From Pseudomonadota bacterium (GTDB lineage Bacteria > Pseudomonadota > Gammaproteobacteria > Steroidobacterales > Steroidobacteraceae): DNA of 64,000 nt. Below are positions 25,212 through 33,935 of this stretch, one piece after another. The stretch's first letter is position 1. Every line of letters starts with the position of its first letter. The translations under genes and the position numbers were made by a program. The notes under the pieces were generated by a model. The model saw only the letters and a program-made list of their open reading frames with translations. It did not search any database and was not told the DNA's origin. Location of the stretch: NCBI GenBank assembly GCA_021805275.1, contig JAJZFQ010000259.1, forward strand, positions 1-64,000. Reading direction: 5' to 3'.

Positions 25212-26117
25212 ATGAAAGCATCACCAATGTCATCACTAACTCGAGCCGACGCGTCCCCGGAACCCTGGGGTTTGTCCGATGAGGCTCTCGCGACACACGC
25301 GCTCGTGTACCGCGATGGGCTGCTCGACGGCCAGACCGTGCTCATCTCCGGAGGCGGCAGCGGGATCGGGCGCGCCATCGCCTACGTATGCGCCCGACTC
25401 GGCGCGAACGTGGTGATCTGCGGCCGCCGTCAGGAGAAACTGCAGGAAACGATAGACGGCATCCGCCGCCACCTGGATCGCGACGTGCTCGGGGTTCCGA
25501 TGACCATTCGCGATCCGGAGGCCGTCGGTCGGCTCATGGATGAGATCTACACGCGCCTCGGTCGCCTGGACACCCTGGTCAATAACGGCGGCGGGCAGTT
25601 TCCGCAGGCCGCGATCGATTTCAGCGTGAAGGGCTGGATGGCCGTCGTCGACACGAACCTGAACGGCACGTGGTACATGATGCAGGCCGCAGCGCAGCGC
25701 TGGGCCGACCGCCAGCAGTCCGGGAACATCGTCAATATAGTGGCGAACGTCTGGCGCGGCATGCCGCAGGTGGCGCACACCTGTGCGGCGCGCGCCGGGG
25801 TGATCTACCTGTCGAAGACGCTCTCGACCGAGTGGGCGCCGCTGCACATCCGGGTCAACTGCGTCTCTCCGGGGTCGATCAATACCGAGGGGCTGAACGT
25901 TTACGAGCGCCCGGCGGCGGAAACGTTCCGTTACTCCAATCCGATGCACGAGCTCGGCGACCCCGTCGATGTCGCCCAGGCCGTGGTGTATCTGGCGACA
26001 CCGGCGGCGAAGTTCATCAACGGCGAGGTGATGGTCATCGACGGCGGGAACAACCAGATGGGCGAGGTATGGCCCGGGGGCATGCCCGAATACTTCAGTG
26101 TACCGCAAGCGCGGTGA
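25212..26117 (+). CDS. SDR related to trans-2-enoyl-CoA/dienoyl-CoA reductases
   Basis: A 301 aa SDR with a roughly 35-residue N-terminal extension and cofactor motif GGGSGIG at 47-53. The YxxxK position reads TCAAR: Thr190 and Arg194 replace Tyr and Lys. The context AARAGV then NCVSPGSINTEG resembles peroxisomal trans-2-enoyl-CoA reductase, and dienoyl-CoA reductases also depart from YxxxK. It may therefore reduce an enoyl- or dienoyl-CoA in ring-fragment beta-oxidation. It is 22 bp after the thiolase and 24 bp before the third Rieske gene. Confidence 0.87.
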   Translation: MKASPMSSLTRADASPEPWGLSDEALATHALVYRDGLLDGQTVLISGGGSGIGRAIAYVCARLGANVVICGRRQEKLQETIDGIRRHLDRDVLGVPMTIRDPEAVGRLMDEIYTRLGRLDTLVNNGGGQFPQAAIDFSVKGWMAVVDTNLNGTWYMMQAAAQRWADRQQSGNIVNIVANVWRGMPQVAHTCAARAGVIYLSKTLSTEWAPLHIRVNCVSPGSINTEGLNVYERPAAETFRYSNPMHELGDPVDVAQAVVYLATPAAKFINGEVMVIDGGNNQMGEVWPGGMPEYFSVPQAR

Positions 26118-26141
26118 CCGTCTGACTGAGGAGTGCGAGCA

Positions 26142-27503
26142 ATGGCTGTGAATTACAAGGTCGAATGGCCGATGAGCCTCGGGGCGCCGTCGGACTCACT
26201 GGAGGCCAAGCAACCGCCGGTCGACGATGGACTGGACGTGCCCGATCCGTCGCGCTACTACACGCGCGAGTTCATGGATCTGGAATGGCGGCAGCTGTGG
26301 CCGCGGGTCTGGCTGCTTGCCGGAGTCACCAGCGACATCCCTGAGGACGGGGACTACGTCGTGTTCGAGGCCGGCAGCGAGGAGTTCATCATCGCGCGCC
26401 AGAGCGACGGCTCCGTCAAGGCCTTCTACAACGTCTGCCCGCATCGTGGCAACCGTGTCTGCATGAACGAGCGCGGCAGCGTCGCGCGCTTCACTTGCGC
26501 GTTCCACGGCTGGCAGTTCGGCTGTGACGGGCAGCTGCAGCGCATTACCGATGAGGAGACGTTCAATCCGCGCCTCATCGCGCACCGTCCGGGTCTGACC
26601 GAGGTGCGCTGCCAGACGCATGCCGGACTGGTGTTCATCAACATGGATGGCAAGGCGCCGCCGCTGGCGGAGTATCTCGGCCTGCCCGCGGGGTACCTCG
26701 AGAACTACGAGATCGACCGGATGCACGTGGTGCATCACGTGCGCAGCGCGTGGCATGCGAACTGGAAGACCGGTGTCGATGCGTTCTACGAGACTTATCA
26801 CCTGCCCTGGGTCCACCCGCAGACGCAGGGCGTGATGGAGGATTTCAGTCAGTACGACCTGTATCCGAACGGGGCAAGCCGCATGATCGTGCCGATCTGC
26901 GTCAAGTCGCACCGGGTCAGCGATCAGGACAGCGTCGAGCCGTATCTGCAGTTCATGCTCAAGGAGGCTGGCATCGACCCGGCGTCCTTCCGGGGTAGTG
27001 CCCGCGAGGTGCGCGAGGCCGTCCAGAAGGCCAAGCGCACGCGCGCCCGGCGGGTGGGACTGAAGCATTACGAGCGTTTCACGGACGGACAGCTGACCGA
27101 CAGCTGGGCGACGGGACTGTTTCCGAACGTGCAGATGGGCATGCATCCCGAGGGCGTGTTCATCATGCGCTTCCTGCCGCACCCGAGCGATCCGGAGAAG
27201 TTTTACTACGACACCATGATCCTCTACCGGTGCGTCGATGATCCGGACTATACGGTTCCGGCCTGGATGGGGTTGCCCGAGGGAATCGACGTGACGGGTG
27301 CCACGCGGCCGAACGTGGTGCACGTCCCGCTCGGTGAGAAGCCGAATCTCGGCGAGGTGCTCGATCAGGACTCAGAGCTGCTGCCGATCCAGCAGCGGGG
27401 CATCCGCTCGCGCGGGTTCCGCGGACCGCTGTGGGGCGAGCAGGAGCAGCGGGTGCGCCACTTCCATCGCGAGCTGGATCGATACATCCGGGGCGAGAAG
27501 TAG
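26142..27503 (+). CDS. Rieske non-heme iron oxygenase, alpha subunit
   Basis: A 453 aa terminal oxygenase. Rieske ligands are Cys99/His101 and Cys119/His122. Mononuclear iron His220 and His225 lie in ETYHLPWVH. It is similar in size and layout to the oxygenase at 6622 (shared YYxxEFMxLEW start and long C-terminal half) and is probably its paralogue with another substrate position. ATG 26142 has GAGGAG 8 bases upstream; the upstream GTG is rejected. No beta subunit, ferredoxin or reductase is adjacent. Confidence 0.93.
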   Translation: MAVNYKVEWPMSLGAPSDSLEAKQPPVDDGLDVPDPSRYYTREFMDLEWRQLWPRVWLLAGVTSDIPEDGDYVVFEAGSEEFIIARQSDGSVKAFYNVCPHRGNRVCMNERGSVARFTCAFHGWQFGCDGQLQRITDEETFNPRLIAHRPGLTEVRCQTHAGLVFINMDGKAPPLAEYLGLPAGYLENYEIDRMHVVHHVRSAWHANWKTGVDAFYETYHLPWVHPQTQGVMEDFSQYDLYPNGASRMIVPICVKSHRVSDQDSVEPYLQFMLKEAGIDPASFRGSAREVREAVQKAKRTRARRVGLKHYERFTDGQLTDSWATGLFPNVQMGMHPEGVFIMRFLPHPSDPEKFYYDTMILYRCVDDPDYTVPAWMGLPEGIDVTGATRPNVVHVPLGEKPNLGEVLDQDSELLPIQQRGIRSRGFRGPLWGEQEQRVRHFHRELDRYIRGEK

Positions 27504-27528
27504 GCGTCCGGCGCAGTACGGGTGCAGC

Positions 27529-28308
27529 GTGGCGGGACAGAGGATCGATGTGTACTTCGTGGTCGGCGGCCGCTACCACGACTTCGATTTCGCGCGTCTG
27601 CAGATCCTCGGCCTGCTGCACGAACACGAGCGCATCCGGGTAAGAGTCGCGGAGGATTACACCGACGTCGAGGCGATCGGAGCCGCCGATGCGCTGCTGT
27701 CCTATACCTGCGACGTGCGCCCGAGCGCGGCCGAGCAGGAGGCGCTCGCAGGCTTTCTCGCCAGGGGCCGGCGGTGGTTCGCGCTGCACGGCACGAACTC
27801 CATTCTGCAGTGGACCGACGGCGGGAAGGTTGAGGCGCCGGACACCATGCCGGTGCTCGCACGGCTGCTCGGCAGCCAATTCGTCGCGCATCCACCGTTG
27901 ATGGAATTCGAGGTGCGCGTGAGCGATCCGGCCCATCCGCTGGTCAAGGGCATCGAGAGCTTCAGGGTGACCGACGAGATTTACCTGTCGGACCTGTATG
28001 GGCCCAATCACGTGCTGCTCGAGACCCGCTACAACGGCAAGGCGCGCGGTGAGTTCGTGCGCCGGGAATGGTTTTCTGACGAGCCGCGTCCGGTACTTTA
28101 CCTGCACGAGCACGGCGCCGGCGCGGTGCTGTATCTGACGCTCGGGCATTGCCGCGGCCGATATGACATGCAGCCGCTTCTCGAGGAGTATCCGCAGGTC
28201 GAGCGGTGCAGCTGGGAGTCGCCCGTCTACCACGAGCTGCTGCGCCGCGGCATCCGCTGGGCGGCGCGCCTCGCCGAGCATGGCGAGGCTGCCGGGCGGA
28301 CGGCATGA
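27529..28308 (+). CDS. ThuA-like (glutamine-amidotransferase-fold) protein
   Basis: A 259 aa protein of the ThuA-like superfamily. An N-terminal strand (RIDVYFVVGGRYHDFDFARL) leads into a class-I-amidotransferase-like fold with ALHGTNS and LYLTLGHCRGRYDMQ segments. The family is named from trehalose utilisation, but most members have no assigned activity; some occur with sugar oxidoreductases. The start is GTG 27529, 25 bp after the Rieske gene, with a weak ribosome site. The last four bases overlap the VOC gene (ATGA). Its role in the operon is unknown. Confidence 0.75.
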   Translation: MAGQRIDVYFVVGGRYHDFDFARLQILGLLHEHERIRVRVAEDYTDVEAIGAADALLSYTCDVRPSAAEQEALAGFLARGRRWFALHGTNSILQWTDGGKVEAPDTMPVLARLLGSQFVAHPPLMEFEVRVSDPAHPLVKGIESFRVTDEIYLSDLYGPNHVLLETRYNGKARGEFVRREWFSDEPRPVLYLHEHGAGAVLYLTLGHCRGRYDMQPLLEEYPQVERCSWESPVYHELLRRGIRWAARLAEHGEAAGRTA

Positions 28309-28829
28309 AGCGTTTGCTCGGACCGGTCATGCAGAACGCATTCGTGGTCGATGACCTCGAGCGGGCTATCGAGCACTGGACGCAGGTGATGGGTGTCGGG
28401 CCGTTCTTCCTGTTCGAGCACATCGGCTTTCGGGATCTGCTGTTCCGTGGCCGGCCCGCCGGGCCGCTGGACCTGACCGTGGCCATCGCCTATTGGGGCG
28501 ATCTACAGATAGAGCTCATCCGGCAGCACGACGACACCCCATCGATTTACACCGAATTCGCCGCGGCTCGCGGTACTGGCATGCACCACATGGGCGTGAT
28601 GAGCAACGCGCTCGATGCCGATCTTGCCGAGCTCGCCCGACGGGGGGTGCGGCCGGTGCAGCGCGGCTGCGCCGCGGGCATGCGCTTCGCGTACGTCGAA
28701 ACAGACCATCACCCGGGCGGAATGATCGAGCTGATCGAGGCGAGTGCGGGCGCACGGGCGTTTTTTTCGCGCATGAGCGAGGCGGCACGCGAATGGGATG
28801 GCCGGGAGCCGATTCGCCGGCCGTCGTGA
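28305..28829 (+). CDS. VOC-superfamily (glyoxalase/dioxygenase-like) protein
   Basis: A 174 aa two-module VOC protein. It begins with the usual VVDDLERAIEHWTQVMGVGPF module. Candidate metal ligands are a His in GMHHMGV and a Glu in GMIELIEAS. The VOC fold serves methylmalonyl-CoA epimerase, glyoxalase I and ring-cleavage dioxygenases; the short length and absence of extradiol motifs favour an epimerase or isomerase. ATG 28305 overlaps the ThuA-like stop by 4 bp. It is the last gene of the second Rieske operon. Confidence 0.82.
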   Translation: MKRLLGPVMQNAFVVDDLERAIEHWTQVMGVGPFFLFEHIGFRDLLFRGRPAGPLDLTVAIAYWGDLQIELIRQHDDTPSIYTEFAAARGTGMHHMGVMSNALDADLAELARRGVRPVQRGCAAGMRFAYVETDHHPGGMIELIEASAGARAFFSRMSEAAREWDGREPIRRPS

Positions 28830-28833
28830 CGGA

Positions 28834-29412
28834 TCAGACGACCGCGCTCACCGGTTCGGCGGCGAAGGGGCAGTACTCTTCGCGATCGACGACGTCCAGA
28901 ACGAATGACAGCTTGGCCATTCCGGCGATCACCGCCATCACGGTGCCGAGCTCGAGAATCTGCTCCTGGGTGAAGTGCGCGCGCAGCTCTGCCAGCAGCG
29001 GCTCGGAGAGCTTCCCTTCCATGTGCGTCAGCGCCACCTGCTCGGCGTAGGTGATCACGGCTCGCTCCGCTGGCGTGAACGGCGTGGAGTCGGCGAAGAT
29101 CAGGGCGTCGAGCTGCTGCTGCGTGAATCCCGCGGCGAGCGCTCCCGGGATGTTCTGCCGGTTGCAGGTCTGGCAACCGTGCAGCAGCGAGAGCTTCAAG
29201 CGGGCCAGCTGCTTGTAGCGCTGTGCCACCGTGCCACCGAAGAATAGGCCCGCGTAGAACTTGTCGAGCACGAAATCGAGGACCTGCGGTGCCTGCGAGA
29301 ATACCTCGATGAAGGTTCCCGAGCCGGTCAGCTGACTTAGTGTGTCCCAGGCCTGTTGCCAGCGCGGTTCAAGTCGTTCTCGCGGAACGCGATCGAGCAA
29401 CGTCTCGGACAT
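28834..29412 (-). CDS. AhpD-like/carboxymuconolactone decarboxylase-family protein
   Basis: A 192 aa all-helical protein of the CMD/AhpD family with a redox CxxC at Cys80-Cys83 (HGCQTC). Members are alkylhydroperoxidases or decarboxylases; the CxxC favours peroxidase-like chemistry that could protect iron oxygenases from uncoupled peroxide. ATG 29412 has GGAG 8 bases upstream on the minus strand and replaces the 14-codon longer frame. It converges on the VOC gene with a 4 bp gap. A shared operator lies 54 bp upstream. Confidence 0.85.
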   Translation of the reverse strand: MSETLLDRVPRERLEPRWQQAWDTLSQLTGSGTFIEVFSQAPQVLDFVLDKFYAGLFFGGTVAQRYKQLARLKLSLLHGCQTCNRQNIPGALAAGFTQQQLDALIFADSTPFTPAERAVITYAEQVALTHMEGKLSEPLLAELRAHFTQEQILELGTVMAVIAGMAKLSFVLDVVDREEYCPFAAEPVSAVV

Positions 29413-29457
29413 GCGCCGGTCTCCTCGAGCGGTGGATCCGCCGGATTTTTCCATGAT

Positions 29458-29487
29458 ACTATAAAAAACAATCAGGCCGGTTTGTTT
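29458..29487 (-). promoter_or_regulatory. Shared operator between AhpD-like gene and FadJ-like operon
   Basis: AAACAATCAGGCCGGTTTGTTT (29466-29487) is a 22 bp imperfect palindrome with AAACAA/TTGTTT ends. A minus-strand TATAGT at 29458-29463 touches it and could be the -10 of the AhpD-like gene. No -10 was found at the usual 38 bp on the plus strand, so control of the FadJ-like gene is less certain. Confidence 0.55.
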
Positions 29488-29643
29488 TTTAGGCGCGGAC
29501 CGCTGCGGGGCGAGCGGGCCAGACGGTGCAACACTCCGGACGGCGTCAGCCGCGGCTCATGCGCGGCGGCGTACCGGGCGCGGCGCCGGGACGGGCGGGC
29601 CGAACTGCTCCATGCGTACTGACCACGAGAATTCGGAACTACG

Positions 29644-31791
29644 ATGATGTTCACCGGTGAGTCGATCCGTCTGAGTCTGCTCGAGCCTGAAATCGCCGAG
29701 CTCACCTTCGATCGCCAGGGCGATTCGATCAACAAGCTCGACGTGCGCACGGTCGAGGAGCTGCGGGCCGCGACGACCGAGCTGCGGGCGCGGCGCGATG
29801 TGCGCGGCCTGCTCGTCACCAGTGCCAAGACCGTATTCATCGTCGGCGCCGACATTTTCGAGTTCGCCGAGTTGTTCGCTCGTCCCGAGGAGCAGATCGC
29901 CGCGCACATCGGGGCGCAGAGCGCGGTGTTTCGCAGCTTCGAGGATCTCGACATGCCGGTGGTCACCGCCATCAACGGCGTCGCCTTCGGTGGCGGGCTC
30001 GAGATGGCTCTGGCGAGCGACTACCGTGTCGCGGTGCGGACCGCCCAGCTCGGGCTGCCGGAAGTCAAGCTCGGCCTGTTCCCCGGCTACGGCGGGACCG
30101 TCCGTCTGCCGCGGCTCGCCGGCTCGACCGTCGCGATCGACTGGATCACGACCGGCCGCGCCCGATCGGCCGGCGAAAGTGCGGCGGACCGCGTGATCGA
30201 CGCGTTGGTCGAGCCGGAGCGCTTGCGTGCCGCCGCGCTCGAGCATCTGAAGTCCGCGCTCGCCTCGGGGGCCTGGCGTGAGCGGCGCGTTGCGCGCCAC
30301 GGGCCGTTCTCGCTAGACACTCAAGCGGTCGAGAAGACCCGGGCGCATCTGCGGGGCGGCGCTGCCCGAGAGCCGGCCGCGCTGAGCGCCCTGGAGCTGC
30401 TGGTCGCCTGTGCTGCCATGGATCGTGATGCGGCGCTGAGACAGGAGAGTCTCGCCTTCGGGCGGATTGCACGCACGCAGGCAGCGGCCTCGCTGGTGCA
30501 GCTGTTCGTCAATGAGCAGCGCGTCAAAGGCAAGGCGAAGGCCCATACCCGGCGAGCACGGCCCGTGCGGCGCGTCGGGGTGGTCGGCGCGGGCATCATG
30601 GGCGGCGGTATCGCCTACAGCTCGGCGATGAGCGGCGCGGAGGTATTGCTGCAGGATATCGCCCCGCAGGCGCTCGAGCAGGGCGTCGCCGAGGCGCGCA
30701 AGCAGTTGGACAAGCAGGTGCGCACCACCCGTATCACCGAGCAGCGCGCCGCGCAGGTGCTGAGCGCCATTCGACCGCAGGCCGACTATGCGCGGTTCGA
30801 GGAGCTGGACCTCGTGATCGAGGCGGTCGTGGAGAATCTCAGGATCAAGCGCGGTGTGCTCACCGGCGTGGAACAGAGCACGGCCGCTGCCGCGATCGTC
30901 GCGACCAACACGTCATCGCTGTCGCTCGTGGAGCTATCCGAGGATTTGCACCGGCCCGAAAACTTCCTCGGCATGCACTTCTTCAACCCGGTGCCGGTGA
31001 TGCCACTCCTCGAGATCGTCCGCGGTCCGGACTCGGCGATGCAGACTGTCGATACGGCCGTCGGCTTCGCCACCGCGCTCGGCAAGACGCCCATCGTCGT
31101 GCGGGACTGCCCGGGCTTCCTGGTCAACCGGATCCTCACCGCCTATCTGCTCGGCTACTACTTCGCGCTGCGTGACGGCGCGGATCTGCACGCGACGGAC
31201 CGTATCATGGAGGAGTTCGGCTGGCCGATGGGTCCGGCTTATCTCCAGGACGTCATCGGACTGGATACGATGCTGCATGTCATCGAGGTGATCGGCGCGG
31301 GGTATCCGCAGCGCATGGCGTACGGCTTCGCGCTTCCGCTCGAGCCGTTGCTCAAGCAGAATCGCCTCGGTCAGAAGAGCGGTTCCGGCTACTACCGCTA
31401 CGCGGCCGATTCCCGGGGCAAACCCGTCAAGCTCGCCGATCCGCAGATTGCGCCGCTGCTGGCGACTCTGCGCGTCGACGGCGCGCGATCCCTGTCGGAT
31501 CAGGAAACGGTCGAGCGGCTGATGCTGCCCATGATGATCGAGGCGGCCCTGTGCCTCGAGGAAGGCGTGGCCGACTCGCCGGAGGAAATCGACCTTGCCC
31601 TAGTGCTTGGGCTGGGATTCCCCCGCTACGCAGGCGGTCCGTTGAAGTACGCCGACTGGCTCGGGTTGCCGCATGTCGTGGAGCGTTGCGATGCGCATGC
31701 GGCGCTCGGCGCTCTATACCGGCCAACGCAGCAGATGCGCGACATGGCACGTCGCGGCGAACGCTATTTCAGCGGGGAGAAGCGGCAATGA
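29644..31791 (+). CDS. Multifunctional enoyl-CoA hydratase/3-hydroxyacyl-CoA dehydrogenase
   Basis: A 715 aa beta-oxidation enzyme of FadB/FadJ layout and length. The N-terminal crotonase domain (about 1-190) has GGGLEMALASDYR and PEVKLGLFPGYGG with the catalytic Glu residues. An NAD-binding 3-hydroxyacyl-CoA dehydrogenase domain starts at VVGAGIMGGGIAY near residue 317, with catalytic His in GMHFFNPV. A C-terminal dimerisation domain has GFLVNRIL. The two-ATG start (29644/29647) lacks a strong ribosome site. Its stop overlaps the next gene (ATGA), so both are coupled. It probably completes degradation of ring fragments. Confidence 0.93.
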   Translation: MMFTGESIRLSLLEPEIAELTFDRQGDSINKLDVRTVEELRAATTELRARRDVRGLLVTSAKTVFIVGADIFEFAELFARPEEQIAAHIGAQSAVFRSFEDLDMPVVTAINGVAFGGGLEMALASDYRVAVRTAQLGLPEVKLGLFPGYGGTVRLPRLAGSTVAIDWITTGRARSAGESAADRVIDALVEPERLRAAALEHLKSALASGAWRERRVARHGPFSLDTQAVEKTRAHLRGGAAREPAALSALELLVACAAMDRDAALRQESLAFGRIARTQAAASLVQLFVNEQRVKGKAKAHTRRARPVRRVGVVGAGIMGGGIAYSSAMSGAEVLLQDIAPQALEQGVAEARKQLDKQVRTTRITEQRAAQVLSAIRPQADYARFEELDLVIEAVVENLRIKRGVLTGVEQSTAAAAIVATNTSSLSLVELSEDLHRPENFLGMHFFNPVPVMPLLEIVRGPDSAMQTVDTAVGFATALGKTPIVVRDCPGFLVNRILTAYLLGYYFALRDGADLHATDRIMEEFGWPMGPAYLQDVIGLDTMLHVIEVIGAGYPQRMAYGFALPLEPLLKQNRLGQKSGSGYYRYAADSRGKPVKLADPQIAPLLATLRVDGARSLSDQETVERLMLPMMIEAALCLEEGVADSPEEIDLALVLGLGFPRYAGGPLKYADWLGLPHVVERCDAHAALGALYRPTQQMRDMARRGERYFSGEKRQ

Positions 31792-32582
31792 CACCCACCG
31801 ACACTCTGAGGCTGCAGTGCATCGACGGCGTGGCGCGCCTGACGTTGAATCGGCCGGCGGCGGGCAACTCGATCGACGTTGCGCTCGCCCGGGGATTGAT
31901 GGAAGCGGCCATTCAATGCGACGAGGATGACGCAATCCGCGCCGTGCTGCTGACGGCAGAGGGCCGACTGTTCTGCGCGGGCGGCGACATCCAGGCCTTT
32001 ACTGCCGCGGGCGAGTCGGCCCCGGCGCTGCTGAAGGAGCTCACCGGCTACCTGCATGTGGCGCTCGCCCGGTTCGCACGCATGGACAAGCCCCTCGTCT
32101 GCGCGGTGAATGGGCCGGCCGCCGGGGCCGGTGTGGGATTGGCGGTGCTGGCCGATGTGGTGCTCGCGGCCCGATCGGCACACTTCACGCTCGCCTACTC
32201 CAGCATCGGTCTTTCGCCGGACGGCGGGGCCACGTGGTTGCTGCCGCGGTTGCTCGGCCTGCGGCGCGCCCAGGAACTGGTGCTGGCCAACCGGCGCGTG
32301 AGCGCGGAGGAGGCCGAGCGGCTTGGCTTGATCACGCGCGCGGTGGACGATACGCTGCTGGCCGCGGAGGCACAGCGGCAGGCCGAGCTGATGGCCGCTG
32401 CGGCGACTCGTGCGCTCGGACATGCCCGACGGCTGCTGCTGGCGAGTTTCGATACCAGCTTCGAGACGCACCTGGAGGCCGAAGCGCGTGCCATTGCGGA
32501 GCTCGGGCGCAGCCGCCACTTCCGCGAAGGCATCGCGGCCTTTGCGGCCAGGCGCAAACCGGACTTCTCCGGCCCTTGTTGA
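31788..32582 (+). CDS. Enoyl-CoA hydratase/isomerase (PaaG-like)
   Basis: A 264 aa crotonase. The oxyanion-hole segment is RLFCAGGDIQAF. The second active-site region reads SPDGGATWLLPRLLG, where Asp occupies the position of the second Glu, as in PaaG-type isomerases, rather than a standard hydratase Glu. It may therefore shift double bonds rather than hydrate. ATG 31788 overlaps the FadJ-like stop by 4 bp. Confidence 0.88.
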   Translation: MTPTDTLRLQCIDGVARLTLNRPAAGNSIDVALARGLMEAAIQCDEDDAIRAVLLTAEGRLFCAGGDIQAFTAAGESAPALLKELTGYLHVALARFARMDKPLVCAVNGPAAGAGVGLAVLADVVLAARSAHFTLAYSSIGLSPDGGATWLLPRLLGLRRAQELVLANRRVSAEEAERLGLITRAVDDTLLAAEAQRQAELMAAAATRALGHARRLLLASFDTSFETHLEAEARAIAELGRSRHFREGIAAFAARRKPDFSGPC

Positions 32583-32669
32583 GGCGTCCGCCGGGCCTGC
32601 CGGAGCGGGACGGACGGGTCGGCCGCTGCGGCCCGGCGGCGTGACGGTGCTGACCTGGAGGTTCACGCA

Positions 32670-33893
32670 ATGTACGACTCGCTCGTGATCGTGGGGGCCG
32701 GCCAGGCGGCCGTCCAGGCCATCGATACGCTGCGCCGGAGGAATTTCGCGGGGCAGATCACCTTGGTCGGCGCCGAGCCGTGGTTTCCCTACCAGCGCCC
32801 TCCGCTCTCGAAGAAGTACCTTGCTGGCGCCCTGGAGCGTGAACGGCTGCTCGTGCGGCCGGCGGCGTTCTACGAATCCCACTCGGTGCAGGTCCGCACC
32901 GGCCGGCGCGCGGTGGAGATCTCGCGCGGCGATCAACGACTCCGATTGGATGACGGAGCGAGCCTCGCGTATGACGCGCTGCTGCTGGCAACCGGCAGCC
33001 ACCCGCGGCGGCTGAACGTGCCGGGCGATGATCTTGGCGGGGTGCATTACCTGCGCACCATCGCGGATGCCGACCGAATCCGCCCGGCGCTCTGCTCGGG
33101 AAGGCGACTGGTCGTGGTCGGCGGCGGCTACATCGGGCTGGAGGTGGCCGCGACCGCGCGGCAGCTGGGCTGCGAGGTCACCGTGCTCGAGATGACCGAG
33201 CGGGTCATCAACCGGGTGGTGTGTCCGCAGATCTCCGCGTTCTATGAGTCTGAGCACCTCCGGCACGGCGTACGGATCATCTGCAATGCGCGGGTGCGCG
33301 AACTGGAGCCGGACCCGGCCGTGGGGTGCGTCCGCGCGGTGCTGGCCGACGATGGCGCGCGCCATCCCGCCGACCTGGTGGTGGTCGGGGTCGGCGTGCT
33401 GCCATCGGATGAGCTGGCAGTCTCCTGCGGACTCGTCTGCGACAACGGGATCGTCGTCGATGAAACCTGCCGGACCTCGGACGAGCGCATCTACGCGGCC
33501 GGAGACTGCGCCAATCACCCCAGTCCGCATTATCGGCGCCGCCTGCGACTCGAATCGGTCGACAATGCGTTCGAGCAAGGCACCAGCGCGGCGTTGAATC
33601 TGGCCGGCGTGCCGACTGTGCACGACAAGGTTCCGTGGTTCTGGTCGGACCAGTACGACCTCAAGCTGGTGATCACCGGGCTTTCACAGGGTTATGACTC
33701 GCTGGTGGTGCGCGGCGCACCGGCGGCACGCTCCTTCAGCGTGTGTTACCTGCGCGACGGGGAGTTGATCGCCGTCGATGCCCTTAACAGTCCGAAAGAC
33801 CAGCTGGCTGCACGCAAGCTGATTGCCGTGCGGGCCCGTCCCGACCCGCACAAGCTCGCCGATCCGGCGCGGCCCCTGAAGGAAACCGTCTGA
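32670..33893 (+). CDS. FAD-dependent NAD(P)H-ferredoxin reductase
   Basis: A 407 aa flavoprotein of the ferredoxin reductase family (BphA4/ThcD type). FAD-binding VGAGQAAVQA is at the N-terminus, the NAD(P)-binding VVGGGYIGLEVAA in the middle, the FAD motif IYAAGDCA near residue 275, and a reductase C-terminal domain with VPWFWSDQYDLKLVI. It should reduce the Rieske ferredoxin at 15746. It is the only such gene in the window and so probably serves all three oxygenases. It lacks the redox CxxxxC of dihydrolipoamide dehydrogenase, so it is not the missing E3. Confidence 0.92.
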   Translation: MYDSLVIVGAGQAAVQAIDTLRRRNFAGQITLVGAEPWFPYQRPPLSKKYLAGALERERLLVRPAAFYESHSVQVRTGRRAVEISRGDQRLRLDDGASLAYDALLLATGSHPRRLNVPGDDLGGVHYLRTIADADRIRPALCSGRRLVVVGGGYIGLEVAATARQLGCEVTVLEMTERVINRVVCPQISAFYESEHLRHGVRIICNARVRELEPDPAVGCVRAVLADDGARHPADLVVVGVGVLPSDELAVSCGLVCDNGIVVDETCRTSDERIYAAGDCANHPSPHYRRRLRLESVDNAFEQGTSAALNLAGVPTVHDKVPWFWSDQYDLKLVITGLSQGYDSLVVRGAPAARSFSVCYLRDGELIAVDALNSPKDQLAARKLIAVRARPDPHKLADPARPLKETV

Positions 33894-33935
33894 TCTCACC
33901 CGTCGCCGCGGCGCACTGCGGGCCTGGTCGTCGCC

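Noticed and set aside
5861..33893. Steroid-degradation cluster
   Set aside because: The thiolase-DUF35 pair and Rieske genes recall steroid side-chain and ring degradation. No ketosteroid dehydrogenase, HsaC-like extradiol dioxygenase or Mce transporter is present, so a steroid is not claimed.
32670..33893. Dihydrolipoamide dehydrogenase (E3) for the E1/E2 complex
   Set aside because: It lacks the redox CxxxxC of E3 and has ferredoxin-reductase C-terminal features.
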